NCBI RefSeq assembly: GCF_963677305.1
Contig: NZ_OY781925.1
Location: 3,190,783 to 3,254,782 of the forward strand
Length of the DNA: 64,000 nucleotides
Origin: an uncultured Holophaga sp.
Lineage (GTDB): Bacteria > Acidobacteriota > Holophagae > Holophagales > Holophagaceae
Direction of reading: 5' to 3'
The notes under the pieces were generated by a model. It was not told the DNA's origin. It was given only the letters and a program-made list of their open reading frames with translations, and ran no database searches. The translations under genes and the position numbers were made by a program. This document shows positions 8,866-17,996 of this stretch, piece after piece. Each line of letters starts with the position of its first letter. The stretch's first letter is position 1.

Positions 8866-11550
8866 ATGCCCATGCTCCGAGTCCTTGCCTGCCTCCTCGC
8901 CCTGGGATCGGTCCTGGGGGCCGGGGAGGTGCTCCGTCTGCAGCCGTCCCCTCCGGATCACCGGCTCCGCTTCGCCTCGGACTGGATGGCCCCCGGCCAG
9001 AGGAGGATCGCCCTCTCCCTGCGGGGGGGCTCGGCCAAGGGGCTGGCCCACATCGGGGTCCTGGAGCGCTTCGATGAGGAGGGGATCCCCTTCCACGCCC
9101 TCACGGGCACCAGCGCGGGGGCCCTGGTGGCCAGCCTCTCCGCCACGGGAGTCCCCCCGGAGGTGATGGCCGACATCTTCCGCAGCTTCGACATGGGCAC
9201 TCTCCTGGATGACCGCCGCCGGAACGGGGGCCGGACCCTGGCGGAGGACGAGGCGGACAACCAGGGCATGCTGCGCCTGGGCTTCTCAGGAGGGCGGGTG
9301 GACACCCTCTGGGGTCAGGACCGCAGCCTCCGCATCCAGGCGGCCCTGACGGACATCTTCGCCCAGGCCTCCCTGGTGATGGACGGCAACTACGACCATC
9401 TCCGGGTCCCCCTGCGGATCGTGGCTACGGATCTCCAGACCGGCGAGGCCCATGTCTTCCGCTCGGGTTCCCTGCCGACGGCGGTCCAGGCCTCCATGAC
9501 CATCCCCGGGATGCTCGCCCCGGTGGAGGTCCATGGCCACCAGCTGGTGGACGGCGGGTTGGTGGAGAACCTCCCGGTGGGCATCAGCCGGACGGAGTTC
9601 CCGGACATGCTCCAGGTGGGGGTGGACATCGCCCGCAGCTGGGAGGCTTCGCGGGTCACCAGCCTGCCCCAGCTCCTGGGGAGGTCCCTGGAGGCCTCCA
9701 TGCACCAGAACGAGCTCCGCAGCCGTCAGGAGGCCGACCTCCTGATCTCCCCCGCCATCGACTTCTCGGAGGACTTCGACTTCCACCACCAGGTGACCGA
9801 GCTGGTGGTGTCTGGACGGGAGGCCTTCGACCGGATGCTTCCCGCCCTGGAGGACCGGATTTACGGCGGGGAGGGCCTGCGGGTGGTGGCCACGGGGCTG
9901 GACAGCCAGGGCACGCCCTTCCCCCAGGAGGTGGCCCAGCTGGTCCGCCGCTCCCTCCCCGCCAGCGGCCCCCTGCGGGCCAAGGATCTCTACCGTCTGC
10001 TGCGGCGCATCCACCGCAGCCTTCCGGTGCAGGAGGCCTGGATCGAGCTGCCGGAGGGCGGCAAGGGACTGGCACGCCTGCACCTCCGTCCAGCCCCGCT
10101 GGTGCGCACCGTGCGCTGGCAGCTCCCCACCGGGCTCTCGGCAGGAAACGAGGCCAAGCTCAGGCAGCTCTTTGAGCGTCCGGGTCTGCGGACCGGTGAT
10201 CCCTTCTCCGAGCGGGTCCTGGATGCCGCCCTCACCGAGGGTAGCCTGCAGAGCGCCCTCCCGGGCATGCCCCTCATCCTGCTCCAGGACACCCACTTCG
10301 AAGCCCAGAACGGCACCCTGGTGATCGCTGGCCGGGCCCTGACCCTGCACCGGCTCCGCTTCGAGGTCCCGGGCCTGGGGGATTCTGTCGCCTCCCGGCT
10401 GAAGGATCTGGAAGGAGAACCCCTCGCTCCCGGCACGCTGATCGAGAGGATCCTGGCGGTGAAGAGCCAATTCGACCTGGGCCCCATCACAGTGCAGAGC
10501 AGCCAGGGGACCCAAGGCCTGGAGCTCTGCCTGGCCTCCACCCGGCGTGAATCAGTGGCCCTGAATCTTTCGCCAGGCTACGAGAGCGACTCCGGAGCCC
10601 GGATCGATGCCCGCCTGAAGATCCGTCAACCCTGGGGCACCCCGGTGGTCCTCGGGGCCACAGGCTACGCCAGCAGCCTGGATCGGGTCGCCACCCTCGG
10701 CCTGGACTACCGCATCCCCTGGCGCTGGAACACCGGCTTCTCCCTGGAGGCGGGTTCGAGTCGCCGGGAACTGGCCCGCGATCCCTATGCCCCGGGTCTG
10801 GGTGGCGCCGCCCCCTCCCAGGCCATCCTCTCCGAGGACTGGCTGCGGGCCGAGCTCTGGCAGCGCATCGGCTATGAGGCCAGGGGGAAAGTCAGCCTGG
10901 GTATGGACTGGCGGAAGGGTGAGCTCCAGAGCGGGAGCCTTGAGGTTCCCGAGGCCCACGAACGGGTGCTCCGGGTCGCCGGGGAGTGGGACAACTTCGA
11001 CTTCCACACCCTGCCGACCCAGGGCGCCCTGGTACGCCTCCGGGCAGGGCGGAGCCTGCAGAGCAGCCAGGAGGGTCCGGACTACCGTTTCGCCTACGGC
11101 CGGATACGCACCCTGGGTCGCCTGGGTCCCTTGCCCGCCTCCCTGGATATCGACTTGGAGAGCGCCCTGGGCTGGAACACGCCGCTCAGCCGCCGCTACC
11201 TGGTGGGCGGCAGCGCCTTCCTCATGGGCTCCAGCCCCAACAGCCTGCTCCTCTCCAACCTGGCCGTGGCCCGCATCGGCCTCCCCTTCACCCGGGCCAA
11301 CCTCATGGGTGTGGGCGTGCAGGCCACTCCGCGCTTCGACTTCGGACGCTTCGCCGACACCCCCACCACCCTGAGGGGCGGCAGCACGCTGCAGGGTACC
11401 GGCCTCCTGCTGGAGTTCTCCCTGCGGGGCTACCGCCTCCAGCTCTCCTACGGCGTGGCCCGCCTCCGGGACGGCGACGGCACTCACCGGGACCACAACC
11501 TCACCCTCCAGATCGGCAGCCACAGCATCCACTTCGCAGACCTCATGTAA
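8866..11550 (+). CDS. Patatin-like phospholipase with C-terminal BamA-like beta-barrel (PlpD/type Vd-like)
   Basis: This 894-residue protein has a signal peptide (residues 1-20), then a patatin domain with the oxyanion loop GGSAKGLAHIGVL near residue 53, the nucleophile elbow GTSAG near residue 82, and the catalytic Asp in LVDGGLVENLP near residue 229. A POTRA-like segment (about 410-530) follows, then a barrel that ends in a beta-strand-like C-terminus. In PlpD, the barrel exports the lipase domain to the surface, so a surface or secreted phospholipase is expected. It follows the RND gene by 15 bp and is likely co-transcribed with it. Two starts, ATG 8866 and 8872, are equally possible. Confidence 0.9.
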   Translation: MPMLRVLACLLALGSVLGAGEVLRLQPSPPDHRLRFASDWMAPGQRRIALSLRGGSAKGLAHIGVLERFDEEGIPFHALTGTSAGALVASLSATGVPPEVMADIFRSFDMGTLLDDRRRNGGRTLAEDEADNQGMLRLGFSGGRVDTLWGQDRSLRIQAALTDIFAQASLVMDGNYDHLRVPLRIVATDLQTGEAHVFRSGSLPTAVQASMTIPGMLAPVEVHGHQLVDGGLVENLPVGISRTEFPDMLQVGVDIARSWEASRVTSLPQLLGRSLEASMHQNELRSRQEADLLISPAIDFSEDFDFHHQVTELVVSGREAFDRMLPALEDRIYGGEGLRVVATGLDSQGTPFPQEVAQLVRRSLPASGPLRAKDLYRLLRRIHRSLPVQEAWIELPEGGKGLARLHLRPAPLVRTVRWQLPTGLSAGNEAKLRQLFERPGLRTGDPFSERVLDAALTEGSLQSALPGMPLILLQDTHFEAQNGTLVIAGRALTLHRLRFEVPGLGDSVASRLKDLEGEPLAPGTLIERILAVKSQFDLGPITVQSSQGTQGLELCLASTRRESVALNLSPGYESDSGARIDARLKIRQPWGTPVVLGATGYASSLDRVATLGLDYRIPWRWNTGFSLEAGSSRRELARDPYAPGLGGAAPSQAILSEDWLRAELWQRIGYEARGKVSLGMDWRKGELQSGSLEVPEAHERVLRVAGEWDNFDFHTLPTQGALVRLRAGRSLQSSQEGPDYRFAYGRIRTLGRLGPLPASLDIDLESALGWNTPLSRRYLVGGSAFLMGSSPNSLLLSNLAVARIGLPFTRANLMGVGVQATPRFDFGRFADTPTTLRGGSTLQGTGLLLEFSLRGYRLQLSYGVARLRDGDGTHRDHNLTLQIGSHSIHFADLM

Positions 11551-11559
11551 GGCCCCACC

Positions 11560-12363
11560 ATGAAGCGCACTCTGATTCCTGTTCTGCTGGGCCTGACCCT
11601 CACCGCCGGGGAGCCGCCCCGGGACCGCTGGAGCGTCGACCTTGGCCTCATGGCCCTGGCAGGCCCCGACAGCCCCGGTTCCGATGGGTACCAGCTCCGA
11701 GCCCTGCCCCTGCTCCAGGCCCGCCGGGACATCTTCAGCCTGGGCGCCATCGAGGGCACAGGCGGCGTGGGACTGGGAGTCCGGGTACTCCGACGCGGCC
11801 CTTTCAGCTTCGACCTGGCACTGTCCGTGAGCCCCGGACGCAAGGCCCACCGATCCGAGGTGCTGGCAGGCATGGGCGACCAGCCCTGGATGCCCTGGGC
11901 CGTGGCCACGGGCTCCTGGCGCAGGGGCTCCCTGAAGGCCTCCCTGACCCTGCTCCATGCCCTTCCCCGGGAGGGTGGCCAGCGTGCCCAGCTCTCGGTG
12001 GAGAAGCTGCTCATGGCCAGCCCCCATTGGGTGATCACCGCCCGGGGCTCCCTGGTCCTGGCCGATGCGACCGCCCTGGAGAGGGAATTCGGGGTGGATG
12101 CGGGCCAGGCCCTGCGTCGCAGCGCACTGACTCAGGGGCCTGACGCCCCCCTGCGCCCGGGTGAGGACCGGACCTTCAGCCCCGGGAGCGGGCTCCGGGA
12201 CATCCAAGTGGGATTGGGGCTCATCCACCGCCAGACCCGGACGCTGAGCCTCATGGGGGGACTCTCCGCCACCCGCTTCTCATCCCGAGTCTCGGAGAGC
12301 CCTCTGGTTCGCCGCAACACCGACTTCGCCTTCACGACCGGGCTCCTCTGGCACCTCCCCTGA
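11560..12363 (+). CDS. MipA/OmpV-family outer-membrane protein
   Basis: This 267-residue protein has a short signal peptide (MKRTLIPVLLGLTLTAG) and alternating beta-strand text. The C-terminal third has the family's landmarks: a FGVDAGQALRR segment, a GSGLRDIQVGLGL strand, and SESPLVRRN just before the final strand. MipA/OmpV proteins are small porin-like barrels, some linked to murein hydrolases or antibiotic adaptation. It starts 9 bp after the patatin gene and is the last gene of the efflux operon. Family assignment rests on pattern recall. Confidence 0.72.
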   Translation: MKRTLIPVLLGLTLTAGEPPRDRWSVDLGLMALAGPDSPGSDGYQLRALPLLQARRDIFSLGAIEGTGGVGLGVRVLRRGPFSFDLALSVSPGRKAHRSEVLAGMGDQPWMPWAVATGSWRRGSLKASLTLLHALPREGGQRAQLSVEKLLMASPHWVITARGSLVLADATALEREFGVDAGQALRRSALTQGPDAPLRPGEDRTFSPGSGLRDIQVGLGLIHRQTRTLSLMGGLSATRFSSRVSESPLVRRNTDFAFTTGLLWHLP

Positions 12364-12458
12364 AGGGAATGCTCCCCCGGCATGGATTCCTGCTGGACAG
12401 GCACGGTGGATGTGGTAACCTGATAAACCAGTCGGCTGAGAAGACAGCCTGCTGATCC

Positions 12459-12535
12459 GGTCCCGTAGCTCAGCTGGATAGAGCATCAGACTACGAATCT
12501 GAGGGTCGGGCGTTCGAATCGCTCCGGGACCACCA
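12459..12535 (+). tRNA. tRNA-Arg (ACG), CCA encoded
   Basis: The acceptor stem GGTCCCG (12459-12465) pairs with CGGGACC (12525-12531), followed by discriminator A and an encoded CCA. The anticodon stem TCAGA/TCTGA encloses the loop CTACGAA, giving anticodon ACG. The T-arm has the TTCGAAT loop with a GGGCG/CGCTC stem (one G-U pair). The D-arm contains AGCTCAGCTGGATAGAGC. The total length is 77 nt. Confidence 0.97.
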
Positions 12536-12540
12536 CTTGA

Positions 12541-12567
12541 AGCCCTGAACCCTGGTTCAGGGCTTTT
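12541..12567 (+). terminator. Intrinsic terminator of tRNA-Arg
   Basis: AGCCCTGAACC and GGTTCAGGGCT form an 11-bp stem with a 2-nt spacer plus flexible closing bases, followed by TTTT. It lies 5 bp downstream of the tRNA CCA end. Confidence 0.9.
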
Positions 12568-12825
12568 TACCTATCTCCCTTGCCGGATGGCAAACAGAGC
12601 TCAGGGATGGACGAAATCCCTTGGACGCGGTAATCTGATTGACTGGGACTCAAAGAGTCCCTTTCCTCTGGAGTCAAGTCCTCCGGAGCCTTTCATGGAT
12701 GCCCGCAGCGCTTTTCCGGGCCGGAAACACCGGTCATTGGCCCGACTCACAGCCCTGGGATCCACACACCTGCCCTGACCGGGCCAGTCCGCTTGCCGGA
12801 TCGGTGGGCCCCACCAGGAGACAGC

Positions 12826-14148
12826 ATGTCCTTCGATACCCTCGGCCTTCTGCCCGAGCTGCTGCGCGCTGTGCGCGAGCAGGGTTACGAAACCCCCACC
12901 CCCATCCAGTCCCAGGCCATCCCTGTGGTCCTCTCTGGCCGCGACCTCATGGCAGGTGCCCAGACGGGCACCGGCAAGACCGCTGCCTTCACCCTGCCCG
13001 TGCTCCAGCGTCTGGCCCCCAAGGTCAACGCCTCGACCTCCCCCGCCAAGCACCCGGTCCGGGTCTTGGTCCTCACCCCTACCCGGGAGCTGGCCATGCA
13101 GGTGGAGGAGAGCATCCGCACTTACGGCAAGTATCTGCCCCTGCGCTCCACCACCATCTTCGGCGGGGTGAACATCAACCCCCAGATCGCGGCCCTGCGC
13201 AAGGGCGTGGACATCCTGGTGGCCACCCCCGGCCGACTGCTGGACCACCACCAGCAGGGCACCCTTCGCCTGGACCAGCTGGAGGTCCTCGTGCTGGATG
13301 AGGCCGACCGCATGCTGGACATGGGCTTCATCCGCGACATCCGGAAGATCCTGGCCCTGCTCCCCACCAACCGCCAGAACCTGCTCTTCTCCGCCACCTT
13401 CTCCGGCGAGATCCGGGAGCTGGCCACCAGCCTCCTGAAGGACCCGGCTTCCGTGGATGTAGCCCCCCGCAACTCCACCGCCGAGCGCATCAGTCAGACC
13501 GTCCATCCCGTGGACCGGGAGCGCAAGCGGGCGCTGCTGAGCCACCTCATCCACACCCAGGGCATGGAGCAGGTGCTGGTCTTCACCCGCACCAAGCATG
13601 GTGCCAACCGCCTGGCCGAGCAGCTGGAGAAGGACGGCATCACCGCCATGGCCATCCACGGGAACAAGAGCCAGCCCCAGCGCATCAAAGCCCTCTCCGA
13701 GTTCAAAGGGGGGGGGATCCGAGTCCTGGTGGCCACGGATATCGCCGCCCGGGGTCTGGACATCGACCAGCTCCCCCATGTGGTCAACTTCGAGTTGCCC
13801 CATGTGCCAGAGGATTACGTCCACCGCATCGGCCGCACAGCCCGGGCCGGGTCTGACGGCGAGGCACTCAGCCTGGTCTGCGTGGATGAGCACAAGCTCC
13901 TCAAGGGCATCGAGCGTCTCATCAAGAAGCCCATCCCCAGTGTGGTCATTCCCGGTTTCGCCCCTGACCCCAGCATCAAGGCCGAGCCCATCGAAAACGG
14001 CCGAAGCAGCGGCCCCCGCCAGGGCGGAGGCAGCCGCCGACCCACCATGGGCGGCCGCCCCTCCCAGCCCCGCTCTGGCGAGGCCTCCGGCACCCGTACC
14101 AGCTCCGCCCCCAGGCGAGGCTCCGCCCCGGTGAAGCGCGGCGCCTGA
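12826..14148 (+). CDS. DEAD-box ATP-dependent RNA helicase (RhlE-like)
   Basis: I start at ATG 12826 (AGGAG upstream, [20 protein letters not shown]) rather than 12793. The 440-residue protein shows all core motifs: Q-motif region, Walker A AQTGTGKT near residue 46, [12 protein letters not shown] in VLDEADRML near 158, SAT near 188, [10 protein letters not shown] and HRIGRTARA near 332. A basic, Gly/Ser/Pro-rich tail of about 60 residues follows, as in RhlE-type helicases that remodel ribosome-assembly or mRNA structures. About 255 bp without a gene separates it from the tRNA terminator. Confidence 0.94.
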   Translation: MSFDTLGLLPELLRAVREQGYETPTPIQSQAIPVVLSGRDLMAGAQTGTGKTAAFTLPVLQRLAPKVNASTSPAKHPVRVLVLTPTRELAMQVEESIRTYGKYLPLRSTTIFGGVNINPQIAALRKGVDILVATPGRLLDHHQQGTLRLDQLEVLVLDEADRMLDMGFIRDIRKILALLPTNRQNLLFSATFSGEIRELATSLLKDPASVDVAPRNSTAERISQTVHPVDRERKRALLSHLIHTQGMEQVLVFTRTKHGANRLAEQLEKDGITAMAIHGNKSQPQRIKALSEFKGGGIRVLVATDIAARGLDIDQLPHVVNFELPHVPEDYVHRIGRTARAGSDGEALSLVCVDEHKLLKGIERLIKKPIPSVVIPGFAPDPSIKAEPIENGRSSGPRQGGGSRRPTMGGRPSQPRSGEASGTRTSSAPRRGSAPVKRGA

Positions 14149-14236
14149 GGGCGATTCACCCGCGACGGAGCACCATTCGCCTGACGCGACAGGTAGTTTG
14201 ACGAAGGCTCGGGCCGATCCGGGCAGCCGGGTCCAT

Positions 14237-14265
14237 CTTGGGATGACTTTCCCCGTCATCCCAAG
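14237..14265 (+). promoter_or_regulatory. 11-bp hairpin running into the ribosome-binding site
   Basis: CTTGGGATGAC (14237-14247) and GTCATCCCAAG (14255-14265) form a perfect stem with a 7-nt loop. The 3' arm overlaps the first bases of AAGGAGG (14263-14269), the Shine-Dalgarno of the lipoprotein gene starting at 14274. There is no T-run, so this is less likely to be a terminator than an element that limits translation or marks the end of the helicase transcript. Confidence 0.5.
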
Positions 14266-14273
14266 GAGGCCCC

Positions 14274-15983
14274 ATGAGGTCTGTCCCCTGCCGTCTAGCT
14301 CTCGGCTCTGCCGCCCTCCCCCTCCTCATCCTGGTGGGATGCGGAGGAGGGGGCGCGGGAAGCAGCAGCAGCACATCCCAGACCAGCACGGGCGGCAGCA
14401 CCACCTACACGATCTCCGGAACAGTGAGCGGGGACGTCGCCTCAGGTGTGACCCTCTCCCTTTCGGGTGCCGACAGCGCCTCCACCACCACCGGAAGCAC
14501 CGGCACCTATACCTTCTCGGGACTGGCATCCGGCTCGTACACTCTGACCCCGTCCCTGAGCGGCTACACCTTCAGCCCCTCCAGCACTCCGGTCACCCTG
14601 AGTACAGACACGAGCGGGATCGACTTCACCAGCACCACCACTTCCAGCAGCAGCCTGGGGGACCGCACCGACTACGACTCGGTCACCCTGAGCTCCCAGG
14701 GCACCTACAGTTCCAGCAGCTCCGGAGTGACGGGGACCGACTACAGCTACACCTGCAGCACGGCGGACACTCCGGCGGTCAAGGTCGCCCCCGGCGGCAG
14801 CCTCAGCCTGACCCATTGCAAAATCACCAAGACCGGAAGCACCAGCGCCACGGAAAACAGTGGTTTCTACGGTTTCAATGCCGGGGTGCTCACCTCCTCC
14901 TCCAGCTCGACCAGCGCCTACACCTCCAGCTCGGCGGCATCGCTGTCCATGAGTGACTGCACCATCACCACCGCCGCCACCGGAGCCAACGGGGCCTTCG
15001 CCTTCGGCCAGAACGCCACGGTCACCCTCGATCATGTGACCATCAAGACCACCGGGGACAGCAACTCCCGCGGGGTGGACGCAACCTACGGCGGCACCCT
15101 GACCATCAGCAATTCCACCATCTCGACCACTGGCGGCTCCTGCGCCGCCCTCGCCTCGGACCGCTACACTGGTACCTCTGCCCCCAGTGTCACCGCCACC
15201 AACTGCACCGGAACCACGGCAGGAACCGGCTCTCCCTGCATCTACTGCACCGGCACCTTCGTGGTCACCGACTGCACCCTCGCAGCCACCGGGTCCGAGG
15301 CCGCCTGCATCGAGGGCCTGAACTCCATCACACTGGACAACAGCAGCATCTCGGGCACCCAGAAGTGGGGCGTGATCATCTACCAGAGCACCTCGGGGGA
15401 CTCCTCCGAAGGCACGGGAACCTTCTCCATGACCGATGGGACCCTCACCAACAGCTCCAGCGGCCCAGCCTTCTTCGTCTGCAACACCGATGCGGTCATC
15501 AACCTGAGTGGCGCCACCCTCAGCAACAGCTCGGACATGCTGCTCGTTGCCGGCACCGCCTCTGCGGCCCAGACGCTCCTGGGCAGCAATGTCAACAGCA
15601 GCTGGGGCAGCAGTGGGGGTACCGTCACCCTGACGGCCACCGGACAGGCCCTCTCGGGGAGCATCATCCTCTGCGAGAGCAGCAGCAGCCTGGCCCTCAC
15701 CTTGAATGCCTCCACTCTCACAGGCGCCATCGATACCAATGACATCGGGGGGACCAGGACCGTCACCTTGGACGACTCCAGCCTGTGGACCGCCGATGCC
15801 GATTCCCATGTCACCACCCTGAAGGGGATCCAGGTGGGAAGCTCCGGTGTCCCGACGAACGTCGATGCCGCATCCGGATGCACCATCACCTGCGACAGCC
15901 TCCAGGACGCCAGCGGCGCAGCCCTCAGCGGCAGTTCCTACACCCTCAGCAGCGGGGGCACCCTGGTGAAGAGCGGCTCCTGA
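14274..15983 (+). CDS. Ser/Thr-rich secreted lipoprotein with beta-helix-like repeats
   Basis: This 569-residue protein has a lipoprotein signal with lipobox LVGC (Cys23), followed by a Gly/Ser linker. Residues about 45-125 look like a carboxypeptidase-regulatory or SdrD-like beta-sandwich (YTISGTVSGDVASGVTLSLS; GTYTFSGLASGSYTL). The rest is made of short strand-turn units rich in Thr, Ser, Asn and Gly (VTLDHVTIKTTG, LTISNSTISTTG), as in right-handed beta helices. A surface-exposed adhesin-like or matrix protein is plausible; no catalytic signature is visible. The start has a perfect AGGAGG. It ends at a strong terminator. Confidence 0.8.
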   Translation: MRSVPCRLALGSAALPLLILVGCGGGGAGSSSSTSQTSTGGSTTYTISGTVSGDVASGVTLSLSGADSASTTTGSTGTYTFSGLASGSYTLTPSLSGYTFSPSSTPVTLSTDTSGIDFTSTTTSSSSLGDRTDYDSVTLSSQGTYSSSSSGVTGTDYSYTCSTADTPAVKVAPGGSLSLTHCKITKTGSTSATENSGFYGFNAGVLTSSSSSTSAYTSSSAASLSMSDCTITTAATGANGAFAFGQNATVTLDHVTIKTTGDSNSRGVDATYGGTLTISNSTISTTGGSCAALASDRYTGTSAPSVTATNCTGTTAGTGSPCIYCTGTFVVTDCTLAATGSEAACIEGLNSITLDNSSISGTQKWGVIIYQSTSGDSSEGTGTFSMTDGTLTNSSSGPAFFVCNTDAVINLSGATLSNSSDMLLVAGTASAAQTLLGSNVNSSWGSSGGTVTLTATGQALSGSIILCESSSSLALTLNASTLTGAIDTNDIGGTRTVTLDDSSLWTADADSHVTTLKGIQVGSSGVPTNVDAASGCTITCDSLQDASGAALSGSSYTLSSGGTLVKSGS

Positions 15984-16002
15984 AGGAGGCTCCAGTCATC
16001 AG

Positions 16003-16030
16003 AAAGGGGCGGCCAAAGCCGCCCCTTTTT
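16003..16030. terminator. Intrinsic terminator between lipoprotein and cold-shock genes
   Basis: GGGGCGGC and GCCGCCCC form an 8-bp stem with loop CAAA, extended by AAA/TTT pairs and followed by TTTTT on the plus strand. The convergent cold-shock gene ends at 16050, so the same hairpin probably serves both, though the minus-strand T-run (TTTCT) is weaker. Confidence 0.92.
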
Positions 16031-16049
16031 GTGCAGATTGTTAGGGTAA

Positions 16050-16253
16050 TCAGATCTTCTGGACGTTGGTGGCCTGGGGTCCCTTCTGGCCCTGGGCGAC
16101 GTCGAAGCTGACGCGCTGATTCTCATCCAGGGTGCGGAAGCCGCGGGACTGGATGGCGGAGTGATGGACAAACAGATCGGGACCACCCTCATCGGGGGTG
16201 ATGAATCCGAAACCCTTTTCGGCGTTGAACCACTTGACGGTGCCCTGGGCCAT
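16050..16253 (-). CDS. cspA: Cold-shock protein, CspA family
   Basis: This 67-residue protein is an intact cold-shock domain with RNP1-like [11 protein letters not shown] and RNP2-like LFVHHSAI motifs and the opening [14 protein letters not shown]. CspA proteins are cytoplasmic single-stranded RNA/DNA-binding chaperones. About 200 bp without another gene lies upstream, long enough for the extended 5' leader usual in csp mRNAs; I could not identify a specific structure in it. The symbol denotes the family; the specific paralogue cannot be decided. Confidence 0.95.
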   Translation of the reverse strand: MAQGTVKWFNAEKGFGFITPDEGGPDLFVHHSAIQSRGFRTLDENQRVSFDVAQGQKGPQATNVQKI

Positions 16254-16455
16254 ATGCTTTTCCTACTATCGCCTGGTAGTTGACTACGATGGCTTCCCCC
16301 AGGCAGGGCTGCCAAAGCGGGTGAGTGGTAGCCGCACCCTGCGGCTCCACTACATGTCATTGAATGACAGGGTTACCCACGATAACCCAGAAAGCGGGTT
16401 CCCGGGAAATAAATTTTTTCCAGCCTCCGGTGAGTCCGATCGGGAGCCCAGGCGC

Positions 16456-16881
16456 TCAATCCAGAGCGAGGATGACGCTGGAGGCCTTGAAGATGCCGCA
16501 GGCATGTTCCCCCACTTTGAGATCCAGGCTCCGGAGGCTCTCGTGGGTGATGATGGAACTGATGACCTGCCCGGGCGCAACGACGATGTCCACCTCGGCG
16601 CTGACGGGACCATCCACCAGCTTGCAGACCTCGCCACAGAGGATGTTCCGGGCGCTGAGCCGGGCCCGGTGAAGGTCCTTGCCCACGATGATGGCACTGG
16701 ACTTGACGATGGCCTTGACTGGCCTGCCTGGCTTCAGCCCCATCCTCTCGGCGCTGAGGAGGGTCACCGTCGCATGGACACGGCCCCCACCGGGCAGGGC
16801 CACTTCCACCAGTGTGTTCACCTCTCCTGGAGTCACTTGGCAGACCTCCCCCACGAGGATGTTTCGCGCACTGATCTTCAT
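16456..16881 (-). CDS. mop: Molbindin: tandem Mop (TOBE) domain molybdate/tungstate-binding protein
   Basis: This 141-residue protein consists of two Mop domains of about 68 residues. Each starts with SARNIL-G-V (ISARNILVGEV at residue 3; LSARNILCGEV near 75) and ends with a KASSVI or KSSAII strand. Molbindins are cytoplasmic oxyanion stores or buffers. It lies 35 bp downstream of the modE-like gene on the same strand, so the two probably form an operon, and its sequence resembles the Mop domains of that regulator, suggesting duplication. Confidence 0.93.
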   Translation of the reverse strand: MKISARNILVGEVCQVTPGEVNTLVEVALPGGGRVHATVTLLSAERMGLKPGRPVKAIVKSSAIIVGKDLHRARLSARNILCGEVCKLVDGPVSAEVDIVVAPGQVISSIITHESLRSLDLKVGEHACGIFKASSVILALD

Positions 16882-16916
16882 ACCCGCTCCGGACAGGACC
16901 GGTGCACCCCTGTGGG

Positions 16917-17726
16917 CTACACCCCGATGATGACGCTGGAAGCCTTGAAAATGGCACAGGCCATGGAGCCCACTTCCAGGTCCATTTTAATGAAACTCTC
17001 ATGCGTTACGACGGCGCTGATGGTGTTGCCCTCACCCAGGTCGAGATCCACCTCGGTGTTGACCTGGCCATCGATAATCTTGCAGACCTTGCCGCGCAGG
17101 ATGTTCCGGGCGCTGACCATGGAGGGATCCAGGTCCGTCCCCAGGACCACCGCACTGGCCTTGACGATGGCGTAGGCCTGCTTCCCAAGGGAGAGCTCAA
17201 GCCCGTCGATGCTGGCATTGGTGACGGTGGCACAGATGGAAGTGCCGCCTTTCAGGGCCAGGACCACCATGGCGTTGACCCCGCCCCTTGTGATCTCCGA
17301 GACGGTACCGGCAAAGGTGTTGCGGGCGCTGACCTTCATGGAGAGGCGCCGAAGGAAGGTGTAGAGGTTATCCCCCCCCTCCATCCGGTGGCCGAGGTTC
17401 TCCAGGAAACGCCGATGCTCCTCGGAGAAGATCCGGAAGTTCCGGATCACCTCCAGCCCCGCCTCTGTGAGCGCCGTCCCACCGCCACCACGGCCACCGG
17501 TGTTCCGGTCCACAAGGGGCTTGTCGGCCAGGTTGTTCATGAGGTTCACGGTGTCCCAGGCGGTCTTGTAGCTGATGCCCACGGCCTTGGCGGCGTGGGT
17601 GATGCTGCCCAGCTCATGGATCTTCTCCAGGAGGGCGATGCGCTCCTCGGCGAACACCTTCTGGCCGGCCTTCTGGACCCAGACGGAACCGGACAGTTCC
17701 ATGTTGGATTGGGATTTGGGCGACAT
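16917..17726 (-). CDS. modE: ModE molybdate-responsive transcriptional regulator (HTH plus di-Mop)
   Basis: I start at ATG 17726 (GGAG six bases upstream), giving 269 residues; the reading frame stays open to 17861 but that extension is not protein-like. Residues about 25-115 form the ModE winged helix (LLEKIHELGSITHAAKAVGI, SYKTAWDTVNLMNNL, GGRGGGGTALTEAG). Two Mop domains follow, at about 131-198 and 203-269. ModE binds molybdate as a dimer and then binds CGTTATA-type operators. Ten candidate operators occur in the following 23 kb, so this is the evident regulator of the island. Confidence 0.96.
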   Translation of the reverse strand: MSPKSQSNMELSGSVWVQKAGQKVFAEERIALLEKIHELGSITHAAKAVGISYKTAWDTVNLMNNLADKPLVDRNTGGRGGGGTALTEAGLEVIRNFRIFSEEHRRFLENLGHRMEGGDNLYTFLRRLSMKVSARNTFAGTVSEITRGGVNAMVVLALKGGTSICATVTNASIDGLELSLGKQAYAIVKASAVVLGTDLDPSMVSARNILRGKVCKIIDGQVNTEVDLDLGEGNTISAVVTHESFIKMDLEVGSMACAIFKASSVIIGV

Positions 17727-17972
17727 GACAGCTCCAGTCCTGGTAGATCCATCCTGGCAGCGGCCCCGGAGGGTGACAAGGACACCAGAGGACCCGACTT
17801 GGTACAGAACACACACAAACTCACAAAAAGCATGATAGGCAAAGTAATCCAAGTCACACACCCAAGTGGGGAATTCCCTTCACCCCCCCCTGGCGCGGTG
17901 CTAGGATTCTGGTCTGACCTGTCCGCAGGCTTCCCGTCCCCAGCGCCCTCCAGGGGTGTTTTTTTGCGACGT

Positions 17973-17996
17973 CGTTATATAATGCAAAACACAACG
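17973..17996 (+). promoter_or_regulatory. ModE box upstream of DUF364 gene
   Basis: CGTTATA-N10-CACAACG, 24 bp, matches the half-site and spacing architecture of the E. coli modABC operator. A perfect TATAAT lies inside it at 17978-17983, so ModE bound here would occlude a promoter. The box also overlaps the first ATG (17982) of the DUF364 frame. Confidence 0.75.

Noticed and set aside
5509..9096. A 1,195-codon open frame antisense to the RND permease
   Set aside because: Its translation is rich in His, Gln, Gly and Asp with no domain, and the plus strand encodes a textbook RND pump with matching codon use. It is a high-GC shadow.
12569..12825. A possible short gene between the tRNA terminator and the helicase
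   Set aside because: Only brief frames without ribosome sites or conserved text are present.
14442..15809. A 455-codon antisense ORF under the lipoprotein gene
   Set aside because: It is a low-complexity Gly/Ala/Val shadow of the Ser/Thr repeats on the plus strand.
16902..17981. Upstream extension of the DUF364 frame through the modE region
   Set aside because: The stretch is antisense to modE and its translation has no protein character; conserved text begins after 17982.
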